From contig NZ_AP025503.1 in NCBI RefSeq assembly GCF_024347575.1, forward strand, positions 1,922,001 to 1,986,000: a stretch of DNA of 64,000 nucleotides, written 5' to 3'. Shown here piece after piece: positions 9,335-18,743 of the stretch. Position 1 is the first letter of the stretch. The number at the start of each line of letters is the position of its first letter. The stretch comes from Vibrio pelagius (lineage in GTDB: Bacteria > Pseudomonadota > Gammaproteobacteria > Enterobacterales > Vibrionaceae). The position numbers and the translations under genes were made by a program. The notes below the pieces were generated by a model that made no database searches, was not told the DNA's origin, and worked only from the letters and a program-made list of their open reading frames with translations.

Positions 9335-10708
9335 TCAACTTCCTATAAGATTTTTTATCCATTTCTTACTCTTCATGCGATAGAGCGACCCACCCCATTT
9401 GATCACCTCTTCTGTTAGGAACATCAAATAGATCCATTCAGGTTCGACCCCCAAATAGACAGCTGCGATAGCCGCTAAAGGGATACTAATCATCCATTGA
9501 GCAATCAGATCTTGGTAAAGGCAGAATTTCACATCACCACCCGCTCGTAATACACCAACAATCACCGTCATTGGGATGGAGCGAACCACAATGCCCAAGC
9601 TCAAAATTAAGATGAATTTTTCAGATAGTTCACGCGTTTCTGGAGTCAGTGCGCTGAAGGAATCTAAGATTGGTGCTTGAACAAAATAGAGCACCAATGC
9701 GACCACAATACTTGTGAAAAACGCAATGATGCTGATGCCCAGTGCTTGGTAATAAACCGCTTCATTGTTTTTTGCCCCTAACTGGTTACCCACTAACACC
9801 GCCGCAGCATTAGACATACCAATTAGAAGTGCCAAAGAGATAGATTCAACCGGTGTCATCACCGAGAGCGCAGCCAAACCTTGAACACCTGATTGCCCCA
9901 TGATGGCGTGATAAGCAAATAAGCCACCTGCCCACGCCAAGAAATTGAACGTGGTCGGTAAAGAGAGCTTAAGAAAACGTACCACTTTATCTAACGTTGC
10001 GGCAGCTACGACGTCAGCACGTTTAAATGCTAATAAATGCTGTTTCCAGTAAAGGTATCCATACAGTGTAATCACCTCAATGGCACCGCTCAACACAGTC
10101 GCAATCGCTGCGCCTTTGATGCCCATCGCTGGCATACCGAGGTTCCCAAATATAAGAACCCAGTTAAGGAAGATATTCGAGAGGATCCCTATACCACTAA
10201 AAAAGGTGCTCAGCCCTGGTCGGTGCATCGCACGAAGCCCTACTGCCATACTGCTCACACAAGCAACAGCAAACATGCTGAACGCGGTAATCACAATGTA
10301 TTCGATACCCAAGCCGATCACTTCTTGTGAATCAGTAGTGACACCCATAACTTGCGCTGGGAACGAAACAAAGAACACCACCGTCAAAGCTGCGAACAAC
10401 ATGGAAACAAGCCAAGTCAGCGCGGTACTCTCTCGAACACCTTGTTTATCGCCTGCTCCCCAATACTGAGCCGTCAACAGAGCACCACCTGTCGTAACCC
10501 CAACCAACATAATCGTAGTCACGAACATGGCACGACTTGCCACACCTACAGCGGCAATATCAGCTTCTCCTAACTGCCCCAACATCAAGACGTCAACCAA
10601 ACCTCTACTTGAAAACATGATGCTTTGCAGCGTAATTGGCAACGCAATTGCAATCAGTTGGCGAACAAAATCACCTTTGGTATGACGCATTATTGAAGCA
10701 AGAAGCAT
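9335..10708 (-). CDS. MATE-family multidrug/sodium efflux transporter
   Basis: A 457-aa inner-membrane antiporter with about 12 hydrophobic segments and two MatE domains (RQLIAIALPITLQSIMFSS at the start; second repeat from about residue 240, RFLKLSLPTTFNF). It should export cationic drugs in exchange for Na+ or H+. The ATG at 10708 follows AAGGTGA. Monocistronic. The NorM/VcmA-type substrate range cannot be read from the sequence. Confidence 0.9.
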   Translation of the reverse strand: MLLASIMRHTKGDFVRQLIAIALPITLQSIMFSSRGLVDVLMLGQLGEADIAAVGVASRAMFVTTIMLVGVTTGGALLTAQYWGAGDKQGVRESTALTWLVSMLFAALTVVFFVSFPAQVMGVTTDSQEVIGLGIEYIVITAFSMFAVACVSSMAVGLRAMHRPGLSTFFSGIGILSNIFLNWVLIFGNLGMPAMGIKGAAIATVLSGAIEVITLYGYLYWKQHLLAFKRADVVAAATLDKVVRFLKLSLPTTFNFLAWAGGLFAYHAIMGQSGVQGLAALSVMTPVESISLALLIGMSNAAAVLVGNQLGAKNNEAVYYQALGISIIAFFTSIVVALVLYFVQAPILDSFSALTPETRELSEKFILILSLGIVVRSIPMTVIVGVLRAGGDVKFCLYQDLIAQWMISIPLAAIAAVYLGVEPEWIYLMFLTEEVIKWGGSLYRMKSKKWIKNLIGS

Positions 10709-11237
10709 AAGGTCACCTTAATAGAACAAAATTAAGAAAACAGGGAACATCGAAATAGTATAACAGCGGCGTGTTCTCGCCCGCAGCGACAAGCCGAGGG
10801 TCAGAAACGATAAGAAAAGACTGTTATGAAACCTAGGGAACAACTATTAAAACACAATCGATACAAACAATGAATGAAAAATAAGCACATACAGACAAAA
10901 TATAAGCTACTGAAACTGTTATTAAAAACGACATAAACAAATGAATACCTATTTACAGAAAGTTTGAATATTAAAAACCTTGCAATCTAAAAACTAGATT
11001 AATATCAATTCCTTTTTGCCAATGGATTTCACCCCGCTTGTTCAATTGCTTATACAGATCGCACGCTGATATGCTTGAGAAAGCGAACAATGTATAAACG
11101 CTATCTACCCTGTTTTTGGTAAAGCAAACAGATGTTCGATGGAGCGAGTAGCAAGATACTATTGGCTTTTTTGCATATGACACTGGTAAATTAACAGTTA
11201 GTGACGTCCCTACTTCATATCAACGAATGGAGTCTTT
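10709..11237. other. Gene-free AT-rich intergenic region
   Basis: 529 bp between the divergent MATE and SDR genes. It must hold both promoters. I see no convincing CDS, strong hairpin or repeat; the minus-strand ORF at 10971-11183 has no ribosome-binding site or recognisable content. Confidence 0.5.
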
Positions 11238-12716
11238 ATGAAGAAAGTACTGGTGCTAGGCGCTTCTGGTTATGTTGGCTCTCAGCTATTACCTCAACTC
11301 CTCAATCAAGGCTATCAGGTAACAGCAGCCGCTCGTCATATTGACTATTTGCAAGCGCGAACCGAGCCCCATCCAAACCTCTCACTAGAGTACTTAGATC
11401 TTGCTGATGCCGACGCAACAAAAGAGTTAGTACCTCAGTTTGACCTCATTTTCTTCCTTGTACACGGTATGGCAGAGGGACATGACTTTATTGATTACGA
11501 GCTCACGTTGGCAAGAAACTTTGTCAATGCGCTTGGCCCTCACAATCAACATGTGATCTACCTAAGTTCACTGCAACCACAAACGGCCGATTCGGATCAC
11601 CTTCAAGCACGGAAGAAAACTGGCGATCTATTAAGATCTGGCCCGGTTCCTATCACTGAGTTACAAGCGGGCGTGATCATCGGCCCGGGATCTGCAGCTT
11701 TTGAGATCATGCGAGATTTTGTTTATAACCTGCCAATCATGATCGCGCCAAAGTGGGTCGATTCTAAAGCCAACCCAATCGCCCTAAAGAACCTTAACTA
11801 TTATTTGTTAAAGCTTGCCGAGGAAAATCCAGAGGCTCACCAAACCTTTGAAGTGGGCGGCCCAGATATTGTCAGTTACCGTAATCAATTTGCTCACATC
11901 GCTAAAACCGCAGATAGACCGCTTAGGTTATGGGCAACATCGCTGTTAACTCCAACTATTGCCTCATACTGGCTTGGTGTCGTGACGTCTGTACCTTCGA
12001 ATATAGGACGCGCCCTCCTTGCGGGCTTAAAGCATGACTTTATTGCTAACTCCACTGCAATTCAGGAGCGCTACCCACAACGCCTGATTTCATTCCAAAC
12101 CATGGTCGAGCAAGCCATTCGAGCAGAAGGTGAATTCGTTAAGAGTAACGTTTGGGGCTTCGACAAAACGGCTTTTAAACGCTGGCAAGCAGGTTACGGT
12201 TACTACCCTAAACAGACTGGAGCGACCATCCAATCTACCGTTTCCAAAGAAGAACTCTGGCAGGTGGCTCAACAGATAGGTAGCCCAAAACAAGGCTACT
12301 TTTTTGCTAATGCTCTATGGCGCACTCGTGAATGGCTGGATCTGTTCTTCGGGGGTGGCGTACCCAAAAGGCAAGAACCGGAAGGCCCAACACTAAAAGT
12401 CGGCGATCATATCGATTCATGGAAAGTGATTCGTTGTGAAGAGAACCAGTTCCTTTCTCTACTGTTTGGCATGAAAGGGCCCGGCCTTGGTCGCCTCGAG
12501 ATAACAGTTTCCGACCTTGTAGACAAAGACCAAACAAGCAATCAAAGCGAGCTCAATATTACCGCTTGGTGGCACCCAAAAGGCTTCTTAGGGCTGCTGT
12601 ATTGGTTTGCCATGATGCCAGCGCACCTTTTCATATTTAAAGGTATGGTGAAAGCGATAGAAAGGCAGGCGAAAGAGCAGGTGCGGGATACGAGTCGCGA
12701 GATGAGAAAGGATTAA
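11238..12716 (+). CDS. SDR-family NAD(P)-binding protein with DUF2867 domain
   Basis: A 492-aa protein. The N-terminal half is an atypical short-chain dehydrogenase (YbjT/NmrA-like) with the dinucleotide motif GASGYVGS at residues 8-15. The C-terminal half (from about residue 330) matches DUF2867, found fused to such domains in proteobacteria. ATG at 11238 with GGAG upstream. Activity unknown; a redox or regulatory NAD(P)-sensing role is plausible. The last codons run into the tandem repeat that follows, so its C-terminal residues (RDTSREMRKD) are partly repeat-encoded. Confidence 0.85.
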   Translation: MKKVLVLGASGYVGSQLLPQLLNQGYQVTAAARHIDYLQARTEPHPNLSLEYLDLADADATKELVPQFDLIFFLVHGMAEGHDFIDYELTLARNFVNALGPHNQHVIYLSSLQPQTADSDHLQARKKTGDLLRSGPVPITELQAGVIIGPGSAAFEIMRDFVYNLPIMIAPKWVDSKANPIALKNLNYYLLKLAEENPEAHQTFEVGGPDIVSYRNQFAHIAKTADRPLRLWATSLLTPTIASYWLGVVTSVPSNIGRALLAGLKHDFIANSTAIQERYPQRLISFQTMVEQAIRAEGEFVKSNVWGFDKTAFKRWQAGYGYYPKQTGATIQSTVSKEELWQVAQQIGSPKQGYFFANALWRTREWLDLFFGGGVPKRQEPEGPTLKVGDHIDSWKVIRCEENQFLSLLFGMKGPGLGRLEITVSDLVDKDQTSNQSELNITAWWHPKGFLGLLYWFAMMPAHLFIFKGMVKAIERQAKEQVRDTSREMRKD

Positions 12717-12720
12717 GAGC

Positions 12721-12806
12721 AGATGAGAGATTCGGGTAGCGGGATGAGAAAAGATTTAAGAGCAGATGAGAGATTCGGGTAGCGGGATGAGAAAAGATTT
12801 AAGAGC
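12721..12806 (+). repeat. Two perfect 43-bp tandem repeats, with a third decayed copy inside the gene end
   Basis: 12721-12763 and 12764-12806 are identical 43-bp units beginning AGATGAGAGATTCGGGTAGC. A diverged copy covers about 12682-12720 and includes the stop codon of the SDR gene. The reverse complement of the unit core (TCTCATCTCGTATCCCGTAT) follows at about 12826-12847, so the transcript can fold into a long imperfect hairpin. Confidence 0.9.
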
Positions 12807-12822
12807 GGATAATTCCGCTCTT
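12801..12822. terminator. Hairpin at the apex of the repeat palindrome, possible terminator
   Basis: AAGAGCGGA (12801-12809), loop TAAT, TCCGCTCTT (12814-12822). A perfect 9-bp stem between convergent genes, without a long T run, so termination is inferred from position. Confidence 0.55.
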
Positions 12823-12851
12823 CGTATCTCTCATCTCGTATCCCGTATCTA

Positions 12852-13514
12852 CTACGCAGCAACAAAGCTGATTGGGATCTCGGCTAGCTGATTACCTTGG
12901 TTCGCTGGGTACACGATGTATTCACCGTGATATTTCACTGCGGATTTATAGTCAGTCACTTTATGAAGCATAAAGCCAGACTCCATAGCAGCTTGCACAA
13001 ACTCAGCGTGGTTACCACGAACAAACCAGTTCATCGGTTTAGCCATCAACTCACCATCGAATGAGTCGTCACACTGCTTGCCACAAAGTGCGAATGAGTG
13101 CTCGCCATCGGTGAAAAATTGAATTTTGCCACCTGTGGTCAGTTCGTCTTCGCTTGAAACGCTCCAACCCATGTCGTACATCTTATCCATGAAGGCTTCA
13201 ACGTCACTGTCTTTAAGCGGCTTTGGTTCTTCACCTTGTGGGAAGAACTTTGCGTAAAACGCAGAAATACGGCGGAAGGTGAACGTCAGATCCGAGTTAT
13301 TGCCTTTAGAGCGACCCTGCTTCTGCCAGCGAATCAGATCGGCAGCGACACAGCGGTCATAAGCTTGCGATTTTATCGCCTTAGTTACCCAGCGCACCAA
13401 GTAAAGGTTATTGGCAATCGGCGCGTCTACCGCTTTACCAGATTTGTGTAGAGCTGTTAACTCATCGAGTGCTGTGTTAACCAGCTTTTGAATTTCAATG
13501 TAGTATTTTGACAT
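12852..13514 (-). CDS. DUF2913 family protein
   Basis: A 220-aa cytoplasmic protein of the Vibrio-rich DUF2913 family (N-terminus YYIEIQKLVNTALDELTALH). No catalytic motif is evident. ATG at 13514 overlaps the stop of the upstream transporter (TAATG), so it is translationally coupled to the Bcr-like gene. Function unknown; an upstream in-frame extension to 13565 lies inside the transporter gene and is unlikely. Confidence 0.8.
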   Translation of the reverse strand: MSKYYIEIQKLVNTALDELTALHKSGKAVDAPIANNLYLVRWVTKAIKSQAYDRCVAADLIRWQKQGRSKGNNSDLTFTFRRISAFYAKFFPQGEEPKPLKDSDVEAFMDKMYDMGWSVSSEDELTTGGKIQFFTDGEHSFALCGKQCDDSFDGELMAKPMNWFVRGNHAEFVQAAMESGFMLHKVTDYKSAVKYHGEYIVYPANQGNQLAEIPISFVAA

Positions 13515-14725
13515 TATGCCTTCTTTCCTAATGTCCAATAAAGTAGCGCTGAAAGTACGGCACACACAGCCATCACTATGACCATCGAGCCAGCGCTATC
13601 ACTCGGTAGCATCGCAACAATTGCACCCACTACAGAGCCCGTACCAAAACGTAATGTCCCCGCCAGAGACGAAGCTGTGCCAGCCATGTTTGGGTAACCG
13701 CTGAGCAGCAAGCCCATTGTATTACTGCCGATCGTTGATAGTGTGCCAATAAATAGCATCACAAATGGCACAATACCCCAAAGACCAAGGTCTAAACTCC
13801 AGCCAATAAATAGACCAATACCCGCAAGTAGTTGAATCGCCAGTCCCACTCTCAACATAGTATGAGAGCCTACCTTTTTCACCAAACGACCATTAATGCT
13901 GGTCATCAGAATCATGGCAACAATGTTTAAGCCAAACAGGTAACCGAACAAATCTGGACGTACACCGTAAATATCAATGTAAACAAACGACCCAGCCGTT
14001 AAGAACGCGAACATACCCGAGAATGAAAACGCACCCGAGAAGATAAGTCCCATTGCCGTTTTGTTTTTGCACAGACGGAAGTAGTTACGCATCGTCGTTT
14101 TAAAACGCAACGGTTGACGCTTCTCTACCGGCAAGGTTTCAGGGATCTTAAACGATACTGCCAGAATCACGATTATGGCGAAGATCGCCAATACCCAAAA
14201 AATCGAGCGCCAGCCAAACCACAATGCCAAGTAACCACCAATCATTGGTGCCACCAGCGGCGCAACCGTCATCACCAAAGTAACGAACGACATGGTTCTT
14301 GCAAAATCTTCGCGATCAAACATGTCTCGCACGACAGCTTGAATGATTACGGCTGCCGCTGCGCCCGCAAAACCCTGAGCGGTACGAACATAAGTCAATG
14401 CTTCAATGCCATGCGTGGTTGCGCTGACCATAGACGCTATTGCAAACAGAACCACACCAATCAACAGAACCGGTTTACGACCATAGCTGTCTGCTAATGG
14501 GCCATGAAGCAGCTGTCCTAGCGCAAAACCAGCGGTGTAAGCTGTAAGCGTGATTTGAACTTCACCAGCGGTCACACCAAGGTCTTTGGCGATAGTTGGC
14601 ATCGCAGGCAAATACATGTCGATGGCAAGTGGCGTCAAAGCACCAATTGCACCGAGAATCAAAAACAGCATTAAACCTAGCTGAGGCGTTTCGGGTTGGG
14701 AACTAGGGGTAGTTTGGGTTTGCAT
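13514..14725 (-). CDS. bcr: Bcr/CflA-family MFS drug efflux transporter
   Basis: A 403-aa, 12-helix major facilitator of the drug:H+ antiporter-1 group. Motif A is visible as GPLADSYGRKPVLLIG, and the early VQITLTAYTAGFALGQL helix is typical of Bcr/CflA. The start at 14725 (MQTQTTPSS) follows GGAG. Its position beside rsuA and radD is the same as bcr in E. coli, which supports the name. The DUF2913 gene downstream is coupled by TAATG. Confidence 0.88.
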   Translation of the reverse strand: MQTQTTPSSQPETPQLGLMLFLILGAIGALTPLAIDMYLPAMPTIAKDLGVTAGEVQITLTAYTAGFALGQLLHGPLADSYGRKPVLLIGVVLFAIASMVSATTHGIEALTYVRTAQGFAGAAAAVIIQAVVRDMFDREDFARTMSFVTLVMTVAPLVAPMIGGYLALWFGWRSIFWVLAIFAIIVILAVSFKIPETLPVEKRQPLRFKTTMRNYFRLCKNKTAMGLIFSGAFSFSGMFAFLTAGSFVYIDIYGVRPDLFGYLFGLNIVAMILMTSINGRLVKKVGSHTMLRVGLAIQLLAGIGLFIGWSLDLGLWGIVPFVMLFIGTLSTIGSNTMGLLLSGYPNMAGTASSLAGTLRFGTGSVVGAIVAMLPSDSAGSMVIVMAVCAVLSALLYWTLGKKA

Positions 14726-14809
14726 AAATCTCCGACGAAATACTAAGAGTTGCGCTTGCACGCAAACAGAATATTGGCTGAGACTTTCCTAGTACCAGTC
14801 AAAATGAAT

Positions 14810-14833
14810 CGCCGACGCTATCCTTGGTCGGCG
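14810..14833 (-). terminator. Probable rsuA terminator
   Basis: CGCCGAC (14810-14816) pairs with GTCGGCG (14827-14833), just after the rsuA stop on the minus strand. The trailing T run is interrupted (ATTCATTTT), so strength is uncertain. Confidence 0.5.
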
Positions 14834-14850
14834 TAAAACAGAGAGGAAGA

Positions 14851-15546
14851 TTACTTCCAGATAGAGTCGATCTCTTCTTGAGTCAGGTAACGGTACTCAC
14901 CTAGCTCCAAAGATTCATCCATCTCAATTTCACCAATACGTTCGCGGTGTAACGCTTCTACTTTGTTGCCTAGTGCAGCAAACATACGCTTAACTTGGTG
15001 GTACTTGCCTTCATGGATAGTAAGAAGCACTTCACGCTCCGCACGTACTTCAAGATGTGCAGGAAGAGTAAGGCCATCTTCACTTTTCAGCTGAATACCC
15101 TCTTTGAACTTCTCTACGTAATCGTCCTCAACTGGGTCCACCAGCCAAACGCGATACATTTTTTCACACTTGTGTTTTGGTGAAGTAATACGGTGAGACC
15201 ATTGACCATCATCGGTCACAAGCACTAGGCCCGTGGTATCCACATCTAGGCGACCAGCAAAGTGAAGCTTGTCCATCTTGATCTCATCAAGCAGGTCAAA
15301 AACCGTGCGATTAGAGCTATCTTCATGCGAGCAAACAAAACCTTCAGGCTTGTAAACCATGATGTAACGTGGACCTTGAACACGCAGTTCATTGCCTTGC
15401 CATTCAACAACGCACTCTTCGGTAACCTTGGTGGCACCGCTTTTCTGCATGACATCGTTCACTGTCACTGTTTTTGATTTTAAAATCTGTGTTGCTTCTT
15501 TTCGAGTGACGCCTAATGAGTCACATAGAAATTTATCTAAACGCAT
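14851..15546 (-). CDS. rsuA: 16S rRNA pseudouridine(516) synthase RsuA
   Basis: A 231-aa enzyme that isomerises U516 of 16S rRNA during 30S assembly. An S4 RNA-binding domain begins at residue 1 (RLDKFLCDSLGVTRKEA), then the RsuA/RluB catalytic domain with the active aspartate in GRLDVDTTGLVLVT. Length matches E. coli RsuA. Divergent from radD with 95 bp between, as in E. coli. Confidence 0.95.
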   Translation of the reverse strand: MRLDKFLCDSLGVTRKEATQILKSKTVTVNDVMQKSGATKVTEECVVEWQGNELRVQGPRYIMVYKPEGFVCSHEDSSNRTVFDLLDEIKMDKLHFAGRLDVDTTGLVLVTDDGQWSHRITSPKHKCEKMYRVWLVDPVEDDYVEKFKEGIQLKSEDGLTLPAHLEVRAEREVLLTIHEGKYHQVKRMFAALGNKVEALHRERIGEIEMDESLELGEYRYLTQEEIDSIWK

Positions 15547-15641
15547 GAATACCTCAACTAATCTAAGTCAGGTATTATAGTCACCTTTGCTCAATTAGTT
15601 GAGCGATTTCACACTATTTTTACTACTTTACAAGACGCAGT

Positions 15642-17384
15642 ATGTATACACTCCGCCCATATCAAGCCGACTCCGTAAAATCTGTCATCCATTACTTTCG
15701 CAAACACCAGACTCCAGCAGTTCTGGTGCTCCCTACTGGCGCAGGTAAAAGCTTGGTGATTGCTGAGTTAGCACGCCTAGCAAAAGGGCGAGTTCTTGTG
15801 ATGGCACACGTAAAAGAACTTGTTGAACAAAACCACGAGAAGTACGAAGGCTATGGCTTGAAAGGGTCAATTTTCTCGGCAGGGCTAGGTCGAAAAGAGA
15901 CCGACCAGCAAGTGGTGTTTGCCTCGGTACAGTCAGTAGTACGCAACCTTGATGCCTTTTCCAATCAGTTCTCACTCTTGGTTATCGATGAGTGTCACCG
16001 AGTACCCGACGAGAAAAACAGCAGCTATCAGAAAGTGATTGCTCACCTACGAGAGAATAACCCAGGCATTAAGGTACTTGGCCTAACAGCAACACCCTAT
16101 CGCTTGGGTATGGGTTGGATTTACCAATACCATACTCGCGGCCAAGTGCGATCTGAAGAGCCAAGGTTCTTCCGCGACTGTATCTTTGAATTACCTATTC
16201 GTTATCTTCTCGACGAAGGCTTCTTAACCCCTGCCCGCATGATTGATGCACCGGTACTAAGTTACGACTTCTCACAGTTAAAGCCCGCCAACACAGGCCG
16301 CTACAAAGAGGCCGAGCTAGATATGGTGATCGAACAATCAAAACGCGCAACACCACAAATCGTTGAGCAGATCATTCATCTAGCGAAAGACAAACAAGGC
16401 ATCATGGTGTTTGCCGCCACTGTGCGCCACGCTCAAGAGATCCTTGGTTTACTGCCAGAGGGGGAAGCGGCCATTGTGATTGGCGATACTCCAACCTTAG
16501 AGCGCGATCAGATCATCAACGACTTTAAGCAGCGCAAAACCAAGTACCTCGTAAACGTTTCAGTACTGACCACCGGCTTTGATGCCCCGCACGTGGACTT
16601 GATTGCAATTCTGCGTCCTACTGAGTCAATCAGTCTTTACCAGCAAATCGTTGGTCGTGGTCTTCGTCTGTCTCCGGGCAAAGAAGAGTGTCTGGTGTTG
16701 GACTACGCAGGTAACAGTTACGATCTCTACCAACCAGAAGTCGGCGATCCGAAGCCAGACTCTGACAGCGAAATCATCACCATCCCTTGCCCGGCTTGCG
16801 GTTTCAATAACAACTTCTGGGGCAAGCTCGATAGTAATGGTTTCTTGCTAGAACACTTTGGTCGTAAATGCCAAGGCTATTTCACCGATGAAGAGACTGG
16901 CGAGCGTGAGCATTGTGGTTACCGATTCCGAGCCAAGTATTGCGGAGAATGTGGCGCCGACAATGACATCGCAGCACGAATTTGCCATGAGTGTGACGCA
17001 ACCTTAGTTGATCCAGACAAAAAACTAAAAGATGCACTGAACCTTAAAGATGCATTGGTATTTGAATGTCTAGAAATGGACCTCAACGTCTTCAAGGACG
17101 ACAAAGGTAAATCTCAACTTAAAGTAACGTATCGCGGTGAAAACCAAGCACAAGTTCATGAATTTTGGTCGTTAACAACCAAGAAGCAAAAGCAAACTTT
17201 CAAAGACCAATTCGTTCGTCCGCACTTAGCTGATAGGCATCGCCCTTTTGAGGAAGCGTCTCCAACCAAAGTGGTCGCTCACCAACATCGATTCAGACCA
17301 CCACAGTTTGTTATTGCACGTAAGGTCGGTCGTTTCTGGAAGATGCGTGACAAGATATTTGATGATGAACTCCAGGAGCGTTAG
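15642..17384 (+). CDS. radD: DEAD/DEAH-box helicase RadD
   Basis: A 580-aa superfamily 2 helicase-like ATPase (formerly YejH) involved in double-strand break and postreplication repair. Walker A LPTGAGKSLV, motif II VIDECHR, motif III LTATPYRLG and motif VI QIVGRGLRLSPG are present. A C-terminal zinc region follows, with cysteine pairs CPACGFNN, CGECGADN and CHECD (residues about 385-455). Neighbour rsuA is conserved with E. coli. Confidence 0.94.
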   Translation: MYTLRPYQADSVKSVIHYFRKHQTPAVLVLPTGAGKSLVIAELARLAKGRVLVMAHVKELVEQNHEKYEGYGLKGSIFSAGLGRKETDQQVVFASVQSVVRNLDAFSNQFSLLVIDECHRVPDEKNSSYQKVIAHLRENNPGIKVLGLTATPYRLGMGWIYQYHTRGQVRSEEPRFFRDCIFELPIRYLLDEGFLTPARMIDAPVLSYDFSQLKPANTGRYKEAELDMVIEQSKRATPQIVEQIIHLAKDKQGIMVFAATVRHAQEILGLLPEGEAAIVIGDTPTLERDQIINDFKQRKTKYLVNVSVLTTGFDAPHVDLIAILRPTESISLYQQIVGRGLRLSPGKEECLVLDYAGNSYDLYQPEVGDPKPDSDSEIITIPCPACGFNNNFWGKLDSNGFLLEHFGRKCQGYFTDEETGEREHCGYRFRAKYCGECGADNDIAARICHECDATLVDPDKKLKDALNLKDALVFECLEMDLNVFKDDKGKSQLKVTYRGENQAQVHEFWSLTTKKQKQTFKDQFVRPHLADRHRPFEEASPTKVVAHQHRFRPPQFVIARKVGRFWKMRDKIFDDELQER

Positions 17385-17515
17385 TCCTAGTTTACCGTTC
17401 TTGTGTCATCAACCTCACAACAAAGGCTGCTAAAGTCTCAATATGGGTACGGTTCACTTTCTGTTCATCTTCACTTTTTTATACTACTTACTATCAAGGT
17501 TACCTAGGATTCGCT

Positions 17516-17917
17516 ATGTTTAGTAAAGCAATGATTTCTTTGCTGTCTTTAAGCTTTGGTTTAGTGAGTTCCGGCTCTGCATGGGCGGGATCACAGCCTA
17601 ACGGGCACGACCTCGTTCAAGATGTGCATAAGGAAGGCACCCGCATCGAGTTTGAAGAAGATCAAGACGAAGTTTATGAAGCCGTTCAAGAAGGCTACAT
17701 TCGTCCATTTTCCGAGATGTACGCTGCGGTAGAAAATGATCTACATGGTCGCATCATTAAAGTTGAACTCGAAGAGGACGACGACATCTGGGTCTACGAA
17801 CTAAAAATCAACTACAAGAACAACATCATTAAGGTCGAATACAACGCTGAGACGTTAGAAATGTTGATGATCAAAGGTCGAAACTTTAAAGAAGCGATTA
17901 AAACCGACAGCGAATAA
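17516..17917 (+). CDS. PepSY domain periplasmic protein
   Basis: A 133-aa exported protein: signal peptide (LLSLSFGLVSSGSAWA, cleavage about residue 24), then one acidic PepSY-like domain (GRIIKVELEEDDDIWVYELKI). Small PepSY proteins are often found beside two-component systems, where they are thought to modulate signalling or bind peptides or metals. The response regulator and kinase genes follow in the same direction, so the three probably form one signalling unit. Confidence 0.82.
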   Translation: MFSKAMISLLSLSFGLVSSGSAWAGSQPNGHDLVQDVHKEGTRIEFEEDQDEVYEAVQEGYIRPFSEMYAAVENDLHGRIIKVELEEDDDIWVYELKINYKNNIIKVEYNAETLEMLMIKGRNFKEAIKTDSE

Positions 17918-18023
17918 GTCGCCACAATAACGATGATAAATCGCTGCAATAGCAATATTGCCCGCTGCGAATAACGAACAACAACACACAATAACGAATA
18001 ACAACAAGCAAGAAGAGCCAATC

Positions 18024-18683
18024 ATGAAAATTCTCGTCGTTGAAGATGAACCGCGTTTAGGCGAACAGATTATTGAAACTCTCGAAGGAGCCGATTGGGT
18101 GCCTGAACTGTCACAAGATGGTATTGATGCACTTTATCGCGCAACGTCAGAAGAGTGGGATGCGATTGTTCTAGACCTCGGCTTGCCAAAACTCGACGGG
18201 TTAACGGTATTGAAAGGCATTCGAGACGAGAATATCAACACACCAGTGCTCATTCTAAGTGCACGTGACACCTTAACTCAGCGTGTAGAAGGCTTGAATG
18301 CAGGTGCCGATGACTACCTCACCAAACCTTTTGAAATGGTTGAATTGATCGCCCGTATTCGTGCCCAACTGCGCCGAGCATCCGGTTCGGCATCACCAAT
18401 CCAACAAATCGGTGATTTAAGCCTAGACACGCGTAGCTCGAAAGTGCTTTGGCAAGGGCAAGCAGTAAGCTTAACCGCGCTTGAATACAAAGTGGTTGCT
18501 TACTTCATGCATAATAAAGACAAGGTTATCTCGCGTACAGAATTGGTTGAGCACATTTACAAGCAAGACTTCGACCGTGATTCTAATACGGTAGAGGTAT
18601 TCATTGGCCGCATTCGCAAAAAAATCGCACCTAAGATCATTAAGACCGTGCGTGGTTTAGGCTATCAGCTTAACGCTGACTGA
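18024..18683 (+). CDS. OmpR-family response regulator
   Basis: A 219-aa two-component regulator. The receiver domain has the acidic pocket (VVEDEPR), phospho-acceptor aspartate in IVLDLGLPK (about residue 51) and the switch lysine in DDYLTKPFE. The C-terminal winged helix ends IIKTVRGLGYQL. The ATG at 18024 follows AAGAAGAG; an upstream frame extension to 17958 has no support. The PhoP/QseB-type cognate kinase lies 60 bp downstream. Confidence 0.93.
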   Translation: MKILVVEDEPRLGEQIIETLEGADWVPELSQDGIDALYRATSEEWDAIVLDLGLPKLDGLTVLKGIRDENINTPVLILSARDTLTQRVEGLNAGADDYLTKPFEMVELIARIRAQLRRASGSASPIQQIGDLSLDTRSSKVLWQGQAVSLTALEYKVVAYFMHNKDKVISRTELVEHIYKQDFDRDSNTVEVFIGRIRKKIAPKIIKTVRGLGYQLNAD

Positions 18684-18743
18684 TCCCTCTTCTCTCTGTG
18701 AGTGGTTCACTTTGACCCTAGACAAAAGTGAACCAAAATAGTG

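Noticed and set aside
10780-10830. Qrr-like small RNA suggested by GACAAGCCGAGGGTCA
   Set aside because: The conserved Qrr core and terminator are absent.
10971-11183. 70-aa minus-strand ORF in the MATE/SDR gap
   Set aside because: No ribosome-binding site, low-complexity composition, overlaps the expected promoter of the SDR gene.
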